Source of the DNA: Thermoplasmatota archaeon | Lineage (GTDB): Archaea > Thermoplasmatota > Thermoplasmata > Thermoplasmatales > Thermoplasmataceae | Length of the DNA: 64,000 nt | Reading direction: 5' to 3' | NCBI GenBank assembly: GCA_023379355.1 | Contig: JAMCUD010000042.1 | Coordinates: forward strand, 87,805 to 151,804 | Shown here: one piece after another, positions 17,799-26,578 of the stretch | Layout: every line of letters starts with the position of its first letter | How positions within the stretch are numbered: position 1 is the stretch's first letter | Made by a program: the position numbers and the translations under genes | Notes under the pieces: model-generated | What the model was told of the DNA's origin: nothing | Databases searched by the model: none | Seen by the model: only the letters and a program-made list of their open reading frames with translations

Positions 17799-18332
17799 AT
17801 GCTAGTAGTTACTGGAATGCCGGGAGCTGGAAAAGATGAATTCGTTAAGGTAGCAATAGATCTGGGATGGAAGGATATTCATATGGGCAATACTGTGAAG
17901 GCTTATGCATCAAGGAATAATATTGGGAATTCAGACTTAGAGATTGGAAAATATGCTTCTGGAGAACGAAAAAATTATGGAATGGGGATCTGGGCAAAGA
18001 GGACCGCTGAACTGATAGTGGACCCGGATCACACAATAGTAGACGGACTTAGAAATACAGAGGAGCTAGAATATTTCAGATCATCGTTTCAAAATGTAAA
18101 AGTCATAGCAATATATGCCAATATGGACGATCGCCTCACCAGGATTAAAAAAAGAAGAAGACCTGATGATGTTACTGATGAAGATGGCCTGATTAAAAGA
18201 GATTCGCGTGAACTGGAATGGGGAATAGGAAAGACAATTTCACTGGCTGACTACATGATAGTGAACGATCAATCCCTTGAGGTATTCAGGAAAAACTCAA
18301 AGCAGTTACTTGTTGAACTTATAAAACCGTGA
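17799..18332 (+). CDS. UPF0200 family nucleotide-binding (kinase-like) protein
   Basis: A 177-residue P-loop protein with Walker A G-M-P-G-A-G-K-D at 6-13, a V-D-G-L-R-N segment and an Arg-rich lid region (I-K-K-R-R-R-P-D-D). The layout resembles nucleoside-phosphate or dephospho-CoA kinases. Archaeal members are grouped as UPF0200 with no proven substrate. The ATG is preceded by a weak AT-rich promoter element about 25-30 nt upstream. The gene runs convergently into purQ with a 5-nt gap. A small-molecule kinase is the likely role, but this is inference from fold. Confidence 0.75.
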   Translation: MLVVTGMPGAGKDEFVKVAIDLGWKDIHMGNTVKAYASRNNIGNSDLEIGKYASGERKNYGMGIWAKRTAELIVDPDHTIVDGLRNTEELEYFRSSFQNVKVIAIYANMDDRLTRIKKRRRPDDVTDEDGLIKRDSRELEWGIGKTISLADYMIVNDQSLEVFRKNSKQLLVELIKP

Positions 18333-18337
18333 AAATT

Positions 18338-19111
18338 TCAGAACTTTTCCATATATCTTTTCAGATCGCGGAAAAATGACAGCCCAATGCTCGTTTTTTT
18401 CAGTTTAGCTGGTATAGCCATATCTGAATCCATCATCCTCTCCGGATGCGGCATGAGCCCCATGACATTTCCTGAAACATTGGAGATACCGGCAATATTC
18501 TGAACAGTTCCGTTAGGATTCCATGGAAATCCGGTTTCCTCACCATACTCATCGCAGTACTTGAATAGTACCTGCTTCTGTTCTATAAGTTTTTTCAGCA
18601 CCTCATTGTTTTTGAATACAATCTTTCCCTCAGCATGAGCAACAGGAACAAGAAAAGGAGTTTCAGTTGGAAAGTCCTCATTAAGAATTGGGCTCTCATT
18701 AACTCGTTTTATGAAAGTAAGGCGGCACTCATATCGATTAGTATCGTTGTGTCCCAGAGCAATGCTCCTCTCTCCGATCCCCAGGTCTGGGAGGAAATCC
18801 AGTTCAGACAATACCTGGAAACCATTGCAGACTCCCACTACTGGTTTTCCTGTGTCCACAAATTCCCTAATTTCCTTTCCGCTTGAGGAACTCAGTCTAT
18901 TGGCAAAGATCGCTCCGGCCCTGATATAATCGCCGGCTGAAAAACCACCAGGAAGAAAAATACAAGAAAAATCGGTCAGTGATACCTGTTTTCTTTTCAA
19001 GTTGTTAAGATGAACATAATGTGGGGTACAACCAACTGACTGAAAAGCATTGAAGGCTTCGAATTCATTGTTTGTACCCTCCATCCTTAAAATACAGACG
19101 TCCTTTCCCAT
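18338..19111 (-). CDS. purQ: phosphoribosylformylglycinamidine synthase, glutaminase subunit
   Basis: A 257-residue class I glutamine amidotransferase. The nucleophile is Cys95 in V-G-V-C-N-G-F-Q, and the His222/Glu224 pair lies in M-P-H-P-E-R. PurQ supplies ammonia to PurL (with PurS in archaea) in the fourth step of purine synthesis. I start at the ATG at 19111 because it begins the family's first beta strand. A longer version starting at 19213 would only translate the overlapping L40e gene out of frame. It follows rpl40e by 10 nt and is in the same operon. The protein is somewhat longer than bacterial PurQ. PurL and PurS are not in the window. Confidence 0.92.
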   Translation of the reverse strand: MGKDVCILRMEGTNNEFEAFNAFQSVGCTPHYVHLNNLKRKQVSLTDFSCIFLPGGFSAGDYIRAGAIFANRLSSSSGKEIREFVDTGKPVVGVCNGFQVLSELDFLPDLGIGERSIALGHNDTNRYECRLTFIKRVNESPILNEDFPTETPFLVPVAHAEGKIVFKNNEVLKKLIEQKQVLFKYCDEYGEETGFPWNPNGTVQNIAGISNVSGNVMGLMPHPERMMDSDMAIPAKLKKTSIGLSFFRDLKRYMEKF

Positions 19112-19121
19112 TTGAAGACCA

Positions 19122-19271
19122 CTACTGGCCCCCTCTTCTCTCTTTTGCCTTGAACCTGAGACCCGTATAGCCACATTTGCGACAGACGATTGCATGCGGG
19201 GAATTCCTAGCATCGCATCTCATGCATATTTTCTTGTTAAGTCTCCTCTCTACAGCTTCTGGAAATGCCAT
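19122..19271 (-). CDS. rpl40e: ribosomal protein L40e
   Basis: A 49-residue zinc ribosomal protein of archaea and eukaryotes. It reads [14 protein letters not shown], then a C-x2-C knuckle (C-M-R-C) and a second one (C-R-K-C-G-Y), ending in the basic tail [10 protein letters not shown]. These are the standard L40e features. The frame is short and overlaps a spurious N-terminal extension of purQ, so it is easy to miss. It is the first gene of an L40e-purQ pair, and the 10-nt spacing contains a GGTC-like site but no strong ribosome site. Confidence 0.93.
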   Translation of the reverse strand: MAFPEAVERRLNKKICMRCDARNSPHAIVCRKCGYTGLRFKAKERRGGQ

Positions 19272-19386
19272 ATATTATCAACCACGAATAGCAGATTATG
19301 TGTTCTGAAACACATAAATGAGCTTTACCTGATTTATTCTGGCATTATTAAATGATCGATTTTCATCTGAAAGGTGAAATTTGCTA

Positions 19387-20952
19387 CTAGATGCCATGGG
19401 ATGCAAGAATAACTGAACCAAATAATAAAACAAAAACAAGAAGGTTCAGAACGAGGCCGATGGCATTTTTAACCTTGTCACTTCTTAGAAATGACAGTGA
19501 CTTTCTCTTTTCACCTATGAGAAGGGTATCTCTGAAAAACTGGCCTCCATCAAGAACTACGAAGGGCAGGGCATTTGTTATTCCCAAGAGGAAATTTAGC
19601 CAGAAAAGCCAGTAAAGTGAATTTAGAATACCCCAGAAAATCAATGGAGAAAATGGCACGCTGAATAATGCGGCCAGATATGAGGGAACCGGGGAAAGCC
19701 CAGAAAAAGGCAGTCCAAGGAATCCAAGGAAATTTGAAGGTGGGTTCGACAGAACAATACTACCAGTTACAACAGAGGAAATATTCTGGATGGGTACTAT
19801 ACCCAGACCTGCATATTCCACAGTTACACCGATAAAGCTTTCATTCTTATAATCCGGTCTGTTCGCAGCCGGGTCGTACTTTGCATAATAAAGTGACTTT
19901 GATACAGTTGGGATAGTTATGTTCTTCATCGAAACAGAATGGCTGAGGTAGTTTTGAATTAAAACCTCGGTAATACTGACATTATTTCCGGGTGTCACGT
20001 TGTTAAGTACGTTATTTAGCTCTGTTTCATTATAGATTGTTTTTCCATTAACAGCAGCAATTATGCCATCCGTAGAAAGGTTATTGTAAGCTGGAAATCC
20101 CTGTATGGTTGATACGATCATGATTCCTGCTGCGATTTGGGCGTGTTGCAGTTTCCCCTTATCAAGATATGAAGAATCATAAAATACTCCAGGAGTCAGG
20201 TTAGAACTGGATATTAGTGAATTGACTGCATTTCCAGAATAATTCCCAAGGCTTATGATCTCTGATCCGGTGGATATTGGAATCTGGTGCATCGAACTTT
20301 GCTCAACGTATCCCCCTGAGGAAAGTGGGTGAACAGAAGGAGCTAGGAGGAAAATTAGAAGTGCTAGAGACACGATTGCAATTATTACATTTATACCGGG
20401 TCCCGCTGCCACTATTCTTCTTCTTATGGCCGGATCAGCATTTGTTATTTCAGTCTCGTCAGGTTCAACAAATGCTCCAATGGGTATTATAAAGAATAAA
20501 GCTCCTACAGACTTGACTTTTATGCCATGCTTTCTTGCAACAATTCCATGGAAAACTTCATGGATCACTACTGAAAAAACAAGGGCAGCTGTCCCAAAAC
20601 CAATTGGTATAACAGGATTGATCCCTGGCAGCCCTATCAACTCTGTAAGAGGCACTCCAGATGAGGATATTCCACTTCTAAGCTCTTCAAGTCCCAGAAA
20701 TAGACCATAGGCAAGCATTACTATTGCAATAACTGCACTTGCAAAAACAAGCACGACAGAAATCCTAGAAAATATTTTTCCAGGGAATCTGTTGGATACT
20801 CGATCCAGAATACCTCTATTTTTTGTCAGTTTAATCATCAAGGCAGGGCCATAGGGTGCGAAATTTCTGGTTTTTTTAAGAAAGGGGGCAAAATAATAGA
20901 TAAGTGCGACCCAGATAATCACGAGTAGCAGAATGATAATTAAAATCGACAT
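19387..20952 (-). CDS. M50 family site-2-type intramembrane metalloprotease
   Basis: A 521-residue polytopic protein. It has an N-terminal helix, a zinc motif H-E-V-F-H (His131, Glu132, His135) in a membrane helix, an extracytoplasmic middle region of ~240 residues that includes a PDZ-like segment (D-G-I-I-A-A-V-N-G-K), and the second zinc motif L-D-G-G-Q near the C-terminus. Site-2 proteases cut membrane-bound regulators or clear signal-peptide remnants. The neighbouring genes give no substrate hint. An AT-rich minus-strand promoter element lies at about -20 to -30. All catalytic residues are present. Confidence 0.9.
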   Translation of the reverse strand: MSILIIILLLVIIWVALIYYFAPFLKKTRNFAPYGPALMIKLTKNRGILDRVSNRFPGKIFSRISVVLVFASAVIAIVMLAYGLFLGLEELRSGISSSGVPLTELIGLPGINPVIPIGFGTAALVFSVVIHEVFHGIVARKHGIKVKSVGALFFIIPIGAFVEPDETEITNADPAIRRRIVAAGPGINVIIAIVSLALLIFLLAPSVHPLSSGGYVEQSSMHQIPISTGSEIISLGNYSGNAVNSLISSSNLTPGVFYDSSYLDKGKLQHAQIAAGIMIVSTIQGFPAYNNLSTDGIIAAVNGKTIYNETELNNVLNNVTPGNNVSITEVLIQNYLSHSVSMKNITIPTVSKSLYYAKYDPAANRPDYKNESFIGVTVEYAGLGIVPIQNISSVVTGSIVLSNPPSNFLGFLGLPFSGLSPVPSYLAALFSVPFSPLIFWGILNSLYWLFWLNFLLGITNALPFVVLDGGQFFRDTLLIGEKRKSLSFLRSDKVKNAIGLVLNLLVFVLLFGSVILASHGI

Positions 20953-21081
20953 GAATACGGGGCAATATGTAAAATAGAATTAATACATTTTCCCAAAAGG
21001 ATTTTGTTATATTCGTTAATGCACGAATCCCAAATTAAAAAAATTAAACAAAAGACGTACCATTTTTCTTCCCTTAGATAG

Positions 21082-21091
21082 TATTTAATAC
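21082..21091 (+). promoter_or_regulatory. TATA-like promoter element for fbp
   Basis: The element tatttaatac is centred about 25 nt before the ATG at 21111, and no ribosome-binding site is present, as for a leaderless transcript. Confidence 0.65.
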
Positions 21092-21110
21092 ATAGACTCA
21101 ATTTGTAAGC

Positions 21111-22268
21111 ATGAAGACGACAATCAGTCATATAAAAGCTGATATAGGAAGCCTACCGGGTCACACCACCGTATTTGGCCCCGTGGTGGATGAGGTGAGA
21201 AAACATGTTAAGGAAAAGGGACATGATTTGGTTTCTGATTTCCATGTATCTAGCATAGGAGATGATATTCAAATTACTATGATCCATGATAAAGGAATAG
21301 ATTCCTCTGAAATTCATGAGCTAGCATGGAATGCTTTCAAGGCAGGAACAAAAGTAGCAAAGAATTATGGTTTATACGGTGCTGGCCAGGATCTTCTTAA
21401 GGATTCATTTTCAGGAAATATCAAAGGTATGGGACCAGGCGTTGCTGAAATGGAGATCAATCCAAGGAAGTCAGAGCCTTTCATTGTATACATGATGGAC
21501 AAGACAGAACCTGGTGCGTTTAACTATCCAATTTACAAGATGTTCGCTGATCCGTTTAACACTCCTGGCCTTGTTATTGACACAAACATGCACGAGGGGT
21601 TCAAGTTTGAGGTATGGGATATAGTCGAGGCAAAGAGGATTTACATGGATTGTCCTGAGAATACCTACGATCTTCTGGCGCTTATAGGGTCAAAGAGCAG
21701 ATATGTTATCAAGAGAGTATTTACTAAAAAATCGCATGAGAAACTACCAGATGAGAATGTTGCCGTGATCAGCACAGATAAATTGTCATTTATTGCCGGG
21801 GAGTACGTGGGAAAAGATGATCCTGCTGGGATAGTCAGGTTACAGTCTGGTCTTCCCGCCTCAGGTGAAGCTATGGAAGCATTTTCTTATCCTTACTTGG
21901 TGTCTGGATGGATGAGGGGGTCATTCAATGGTCCTCTAATGCCAGTTTCCCTGAAGGATGCCAAGATGTCAAGGTTTGATGGCCCCCCAAAAGTTGGAGC
22001 TCTAGGATTTGTTCTGAAAGATGGCAAATTAACCGGACCTATTGATATGTTTGATGATCCAGCATACGACGGAGCAAGGAGAAAAGCTGTTGAAATAGTA
22101 GATTACCTCAGGAGAATGGGACCATTTGAACCGCACAGGTTACCAGAGGAGGAGATGGAATACACTTCACTTCCCAGAGTCCTTGAAAAATTCAAGGGAA
22201 AATTCCAGCAGATAGAGAGCTTCGGAAAAAAGAAAGAAATCAAGGCCTCAGTCAACGACATTGACTGA
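21111..22268 (+). CDS. fbp: fructose-1,6-bisphosphate aldolase/phosphatase
   Basis: A 385-residue bifunctional archaeal enzyme (FBPA/P, class V FBPase). It joins dihydroxyacetone phosphate and glyceraldehyde-3-phosphate and removes the 1-phosphate, which makes gluconeogenesis one-way. The N-terminus M-K-T-T-I-S-H-I-K-A-D-I-G and the S-L-P-G-H-T stretch carry the metal ligands. The Y-P-Y-L-V-S-G-W segment and the C-terminal M-E-Y-T-S-L-P-R-V-L-E-K-F are family hallmarks. A leaderless promoter precedes it. The gene stands alone, followed by a 288-nt gap before the oxidase operon. Confidence 0.96.
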   Translation: MKTTISHIKADIGSLPGHTTVFGPVVDEVRKHVKEKGHDLVSDFHVSSIGDDIQITMIHDKGIDSSEIHELAWNAFKAGTKVAKNYGLYGAGQDLLKDSFSGNIKGMGPGVAEMEINPRKSEPFIVYMMDKTEPGAFNYPIYKMFADPFNTPGLVIDTNMHEGFKFEVWDIVEAKRIYMDCPENTYDLLALIGSKSRYVIKRVFTKKSHEKLPDENVAVISTDKLSFIAGEYVGKDDPAGIVRLQSGLPASGEAMEAFSYPYLVSGWMRGSFNGPLMPVSLKDAKMSRFDGPPKVGALGFVLKDGKLTGPIDMFDDPAYDGARRKAVEIVDYLRRMGPFEPHRLPEEEMEYTSLPRVLEKFKGKFQQIESFGKKKEIKASVNDID

Positions 22269-22556
22269 GCCAACGAAATTTTTGCCCTATCTATTTGAAA
22301 AGTTGTAAGAAGATATCATCTCCGAAGCTGAAATATGTTATTGTGAATTTAAAATAACTATCAATCCGGCCCATTCCTATTTTGTGTAATTTCTCCTTAA
22401 TGAAAGTACTGGATATTTGAATGATCTATTTCCACACCATCGAAAATGCAGATGTTTTCAATCATTTTAAAATAATTAACTGCAAGCCAGTTTTATGCCT
22501 AAGTGCCAATAAACTGTGTAGGAAATGTTAATATAACATTTTTTCTTTCCCTCACT
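22269..22556. other. intergenic region before the terminal oxidase operon
   Basis: AT-rich gap of 288 nt after fbp. I see no gene. It holds several TATA-like runs, a small catc/gatg hairpin near 22440, and the oxidase operon promoter at its right end. Confidence 0.5.
22528..22537 (+). promoter_or_regulatory. TATA-like promoter of the terminal oxidase operon
   Basis: The element ttaatataac is centred 25 nt before the ATG at 22557, the first gene of the operon, as for a leaderless mRNA. No second strong promoter was seen before CoxII or CoxI. Confidence 0.65.
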
Positions 22557-22805
22557 ATGGACAATAGCGCCAAGCTAGTAGCCACAATGTTATTGGTTTC
22601 TATAGTTATTGGCATTGCGGCTTTTTTTATTCTGGGTTTCCTATTAGGGCATTTCTACGTTGCCAATCCAGGAATCTCTAATATAAATCAGATCGATTAC
22701 GTTGTTTCCAGTGGAATTGCTGCTTCCGCGTTCAGCATTATTTTGCTTTTTTATCCGGTTTATAAAAAGGGAATAAGCAATGGAGATTGGGAGGATTACA
22801 GATGA
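22557..22805 (+). CDS. small two-helix membrane protein of the oxidase operon
   Basis: An 82-residue protein with two hydrophobic helices (about 10-30 and 46-66) and a polar C-terminal tail (G-D-W-E-D-Y-R). I chose the ATG at 22557 over a GTG at 22503, because the promoter TATA box sits 25 nt upstream. Its stop overlaps the CoxII start (ATGA), so the two are translationally coupled. Small accessory subunits are common in archaeal terminal oxidases, so a minor subunit or assembly factor is likely, but there is no homology evidence. Confidence 0.65.
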   Translation: MDNSAKLVATMLLVSIVIGIAAFFILGFLLGHFYVANPGISNINQIDYVVSSGIAASAFSIILLFYPVYKKGISNGDWEDYR

Positions 22806-23269
22806 ATAAAGAAACAAAGATTGAATTAATTTTTCTGGCAGTAGTATTGGTTCTACTTACAAGTGGGGCAGTATACAATGTTTATGGAATCCTTGGGCAC
22901 GAGAGTAACATACCTCAGGATATAAACGATAGTTCACTTTACGCAAATGACGTACAATTGAACGTTACAGGGGTTCAGTGGTCATGGAGTTTTCAGCTTC
23001 CAAATATGACTGCTCCGTCAACACATGTCTACTTAGTACAGGGGAAAACCTATGAGTTGAATGTGGTATCCGGCGATGTTATACATGACCTGTTCATAAT
23101 AGGTGCGGGGATCCAAATTTATGCTGTTCCGGGCCAAACAAATCATGCAGCCTTCACGCCAGAAAAAACCGGTACTATATACTATGAATGTGTTGAATAC
23201 TGTGGCGAACTTCATTATGAGATGAGGGGTAATTTCACAGTTCTTCCCAGCACCTCAGGGGGTAGTTAA
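22802..23269 (+). CDS. coxB: cytochrome c oxidase subunit II (CuA)
   Basis: A 155-residue subunit II with a single N-terminal membrane helix and a cupredoxin domain. The binuclear CuA ligands are complete: His95, Cys130, Cys134, His138 and Met141 in the C-x3-C-x3-H-x2-M pattern. One helix and short length resemble B-type (ba3-like) oxidases rather than two-helix A-type subunits. The ATG overlaps the upstream stop by 4 nt. An alternative start at 22787 would only add residues from the upstream frame. CuA takes electrons from a donor, probably the blue copper protein encoded two genes later. Confidence 0.93.
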   Translation: MNKETKIELIFLAVVLVLLTSGAVYNVYGILGHESNIPQDINDSSLYANDVQLNVTGVQWSWSFQLPNMTAPSTHVYLVQGKTYELNVVSGDVIHDLFIIGAGIQIYAVPGQTNHAAFTPEKTGTIYYECVEYCGELHYEMRGNFTVLPSTSGGS

Positions 23270-23271
23270 TT

Positions 23272-24957
23272 ATGAATCAGATTGACATGTTAATAGTTGT
23301 TGGTGTACTTTCATCCGCGATAGCTGTTATCGCTTTCCTGATCTATTATCTCATTGCGACGGGAAAAGAAGAACTTGCAATTCAGGCAGAACAGGAAGGA
23401 TATACAAGTGCAGAGGTGTATCAGAGAGAAGAGTATTATGGGAGGAGAGTCAGTGCCAGTTTTTCTGTCATGGTCAACAACGACTCTAAAAGCCTGGGGT
23501 TAAGGTATATATTCACTTCACTTGTTTTCCTCTTTATCGCCGGGGCCTTTGGAGTTCTCATGAGGGTATCCCTTACAGACCCTAATCCCACAATTATATC
23601 GCCGGTTATCTATAATATATTGATTACACAGCACGCGACTCTTATGATTTACATGTTTGCAATTGGTATGGGTCTTGGTCTAGGTTATTTTCTGTTGCCA
23701 GGTTATTTGCGGTTGAAGCGCGATAACATGGGTTCCTATTCCACTTTTGCTTACTGGATTTGGCTTCTTGGAGGCATACTTTTCATAGTGTCCAGATCGT
23801 CTATGCGATGGTACATGTATCCTCCCCTATCTCTTCAGCTAACTCCATTTGGGGCCGGTTCAAACAACTGGTTGGCAATAATTGCGATGGAGATGATATT
23901 TGTAGGTATTATGCTTGCAAGCATAGTCATTCTGAAGATAATATTCATGGATCGTTCAGATAGAATACCGCTTTCCAGGATGCCTATTTTTGCTTGGTCC
24001 ATTGTGTTTACATTGCTTATGCTTGTTACGTCAGCTCCGCCTCTAATGGTAGGACTAGGCATGCTGTTCTATGACTTTTTCAATCCCGTCTTCTTTACGG
24101 CAAGCACACATACTGTACTTCAGTTCGCGATTCTGTTCTGGTTCTGGGGACACCCAATTGTCTACATTGCAATTATACCATTTTTTGGAATTATGTACGA
24201 AATTATTTCCAGATTCACAGGAAAACCTGTTTACAGCTACTCTTCAGCCGTATTTTCCCTGGGGTTGCTGATGATTTTAAGTGAACTTGTCTGGGGTCAT
24301 CATTTACTTAATTCAGGCTTGGGTATAGACTGGGTATTGTTCTTTACAACTGCATCTTTCATAGTTGTAATCCCTTCTGCTTTGACAATATTCAATATGA
24401 TTGCCACAATGTGGACGGCAGAGAAAATACGTCTTACAGTTCCAATGCTTTTCGTAATAAATGCCATCTTCGACTTTATAATAGGCGGAGCAATGGGTGT
24501 TATGTTGGGCGATGATGCAATAAACGCTACCGCTCACGGTACATACTTTGTCACCGGGCATTTTCACTTTGTTTTCGTTGGCCTGACACTCGGCGTCTCG
24601 ATGGCTGCCTTTTATCTACTGTTTCCAACATTTTCAAACGGAAAGAAATACAATGAAAGGCTCGCCAGATGGCATATGTACATAACTGCGCTAGGGTCCT
24701 TTATTATGTCATTTTCATGGGGCGTAGGAGGTTTTCTAGGTATGCCACGAGCCGTAGCTGGCTACTTCCCATTTTTCCAGCCATATCAGGACAGTGCTAT
24801 AGTAGGGGGAGTTATTATTGGAATTGGACAGCTTGTCTTCCTGTACAATATTACAAAGAGTTTCATGAGCGCTCCGGTTACCGATCCTTCAAACATCTTT
24901 GAGATAAGTGCAACAGAGACGTTTGAAGCAATTAACACCTCAGGAGGTGGAGAGTAA
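23272..24957 (+). CDS. coxA: haem-copper terminal oxidase subunit I
   Basis: A 561-residue haem-copper oxidase catalytic subunit with about 13 membrane helices. Low-spin haem ligands are His121 and His432. The high-spin haem ligand is His430. CuB ligands are His294, His343 and His344, with Tyr298 positioned for the His-Tyr cross-link. The sequence around CuB is G-H-P-I-V-Y, so the D-channel glutamate of A-type enzymes (G-H-P-E-V) is missing, as in B-type oxidases that use only a K-type channel. The usual second Arg after G-M-P-R is Ala. No subunit III gene is present. The ATG follows coxB by 2 nt. Confidence 0.94.
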   Translation: MNQIDMLIVVGVLSSAIAVIAFLIYYLIATGKEELAIQAEQEGYTSAEVYQREEYYGRRVSASFSVMVNNDSKSLGLRYIFTSLVFLFIAGAFGVLMRVSLTDPNPTIISPVIYNILITQHATLMIYMFAIGMGLGLGYFLLPGYLRLKRDNMGSYSTFAYWIWLLGGILFIVSRSSMRWYMYPPLSLQLTPFGAGSNNWLAIIAMEMIFVGIMLASIVILKIIFMDRSDRIPLSRMPIFAWSIVFTLLMLVTSAPPLMVGLGMLFYDFFNPVFFTASTHTVLQFAILFWFWGHPIVYIAIIPFFGIMYEIISRFTGKPVYSYSSAVFSLGLLMILSELVWGHHLLNSGLGIDWVLFFTTASFIVVIPSALTIFNMIATMWTAEKIRLTVPMLFVINAIFDFIIGGAMGVMLGDDAINATAHGTYFVTGHFHFVFVGLTLGVSMAAFYLLFPTFSNGKKYNERLARWHMYITALGSFIMSFSWGVGGFLGMPRAVAGYFPFFQPYQDSAIVGGVIIGIGQLVFLYNITKSFMSAPVTDPSNIFEISATETFEAINTSGGGE

Positions 24958-24958
24958 T

Positions 24959-25660
24959 ATGAGCAACAAGATGGCAGGTGGTGCATTCGTTACTTTGATT
25001 ATAATAGTTGTAGCTGTTTCATTTGCCTACATATTGTCCAGCCCGACCTCTAGCGGGTTGACTCCGACTACATCGGATTATACTTCTGCATCAAATTCTT
25101 ACTATGTACATCTTTACGCAGATGCAGCAGGATGGGATGAGTACTATAATGCTCTGAATTCAAGCCAACCGCTGAATCCAACCATATTTGTTAAGGTTGA
25201 CACAACGATATATTTCAATGTTACAGAGGAAGACGGAGCGCCCCATACCTTGACAGTCGGATATCTGGGTGCAACAAATGCCAGTGCTAATATCCCGTTT
25301 AACAGTAATGGTAATATTTCGAATTCCAAGATGCTAGCCAACTATAAGGCCTATGAACCGGGTAGTGATTACACTATACTCAGCACCGCTCAGATAACTA
25401 CCACTGTTGGACATACTGCCCAGGGAAAGTTCCCCTTTACAAAACCCGGTATTTATTCATACTGGTGCATCATACATCCCTTTGCGATGCTTGGCGTTAT
25501 AGTGGTTGGAACTTACCAGTCCCCTCCTAACATCGAGATTGGTCATCAGGCACCAATTTCAACAGAAATTGGTACCCAGCTGTCTTCTCAATTTGGAAAT
25601 GTCTATATGTCGAATATCCATGCTGGTATTGGTACAAGGGTAGCTAATATCGGTGTTTAA
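24959..25660 (+). CDS. membrane-anchored blue copper (cupredoxin) protein
   Basis: A 233-residue protein with an N-terminal membrane helix (about 8-27), a Ser/Thr-rich linker and a cupredoxin domain on the outer side. Type 1 copper ligands are His96 (A-P-H-T-L), Cys170, His173 and Met177 in C-I-I-H-P-F-A-M. It resembles sulfocyanin- or rusticyanin-like carriers that replace cytochrome c in archaea without c-type cytochromes. I start at the ATG at 24959, preceded by an AGGAGG ribosome site inside coxA. It lies between coxA and ctaB and is probably the electron donor to CuA. Confidence 0.85.
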   Translation: MSNKMAGGAFVTLIIIVVAVSFAYILSSPTSSGLTPTTSDYTSASNSYYVHLYADAAGWDEYYNALNSSQPLNPTIFVKVDTTIYFNVTEEDGAPHTLTVGYLGATNASANIPFNSNGNISNSKMLANYKAYEPGSDYTILSTAQITTTVGHTAQGKFPFTKPGIYSYWCIIHPFAMLGVIVVGTYQSPPNIEIGHQAPISTEIGTQLSSQFGNVYMSNIHAGIGTRVANIGV

Positions 25661-25662
25661 TT

Positions 25663-26529
25663 TTGAATTTCCATGATTTTTCAAGAATATATAAAATTGA
25701 AATTACTTTTTTAGTCGATATAGTTGCCATTTCTGCCTTTTTATCTAACCCATTTTTCCATTCTCATATTATTCTTCTTGCACCTTTATTGATATCAGGG
25801 ACTCTTGCATCGATGTCAGCGGCCTTGTTTAACAACATCTATGATATAGACATAGATTCAAGCATGAAGAGAACGGCCAGCCGTTCTTCCGTACTCAATG
25901 TCGGCAACAGAAAAAAGTACATTGCGATCGGTATTTCAATGTTGATAGTTTCCACAGCGATCTCCTATTTCACTATTAATGCATTAACTTCCATTTTCAT
26001 ATTCGGAGGCTTTCTGAGTTATGTTTTTCTCTACACTGTACTTTTAAAGAGGAGGACTTCCTGGAATATAGTTATCGGTGGTGTCGCAGGTAGTTTTCCG
26101 GCTTTGGCAGGATGGGCTTCAATCTCGAACGATGTATCTTTTACTTCTATATTTATTGCTGGTCTGATATTTCTATGGACTCCAACCCATTTCTGGAGCC
26201 TTGCAGTAGGAAATGTGGACGATTATGTTTCAGCAGACATCCCGATGCTTCCTGCAATTGTTGGAGTAAAGAACAGCTTCAAGTGGATTCTCATTAATAC
26301 TATTGTTTTGATAGCATACAGCATAATCCCATTTTTCACTGGCGCTATCCGCGTTGGAATTTTCTACTTCTTGCTTGTTATAATTCTCGATGCAATCATG
26401 ATTTACTTTGTTATTGTACCCCGATTGAAGGGATTTCTCAAGTCAGATTTCAGGAAGATTTTCCACTATTCTAATTATTATCTGTTAATTCTTTTAGTTT
26501 CCATATGTTTAGTTAGCCTACATGTTTAA
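25663..26529 (+). CDS. ctaB: protohaem IX farnesyltransferase (haem O synthase)
   Basis: A 288-residue UbiA-type prenyltransferase with about seven to nine helices. The first Asp-rich motif is N-N-I-Y-D-I-D-I-D-S-S-M-K-R-T at 57-71, the usual CtaB motif. The second loop is around L-W-T-P-T-H-F-W-S-L-A. CtaB makes haem O from haem B for the oxidase encoded just upstream. The only early in-frame start is TTG 25663, 2 nt after the cupredoxin stop. No ctaA is in the window, so the oxidase haem could be O- or A-type. Confidence 0.9.
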   Translation: MNFHDFSRIYKIEITFLVDIVAISAFLSNPFFHSHIILLAPLLISGTLASMSAALFNNIYDIDIDSSMKRTASRSSVLNVGNRKKYIAIGISMLIVSTAISYFTINALTSIFIFGGFLSYVFLYTVLLKRRTSWNIVIGGVAGSFPALAGWASISNDVSFTSIFIAGLIFLWTPTHFWSLAVGNVDDYVSADIPMLPAIVGVKNSFKWILINTIVLIAYSIIPFFTGAIRVGIFYFLLVIILDAIMIYFVIVPRLKGFLKSDFRKIFHYSNYYLLILLVSICLVSLHV

Positions 26530-26578
26530 ACAGATTCCAGGCTGTTAATGTAGGTTCAAAGCTAGGGGTTGAACAGCG

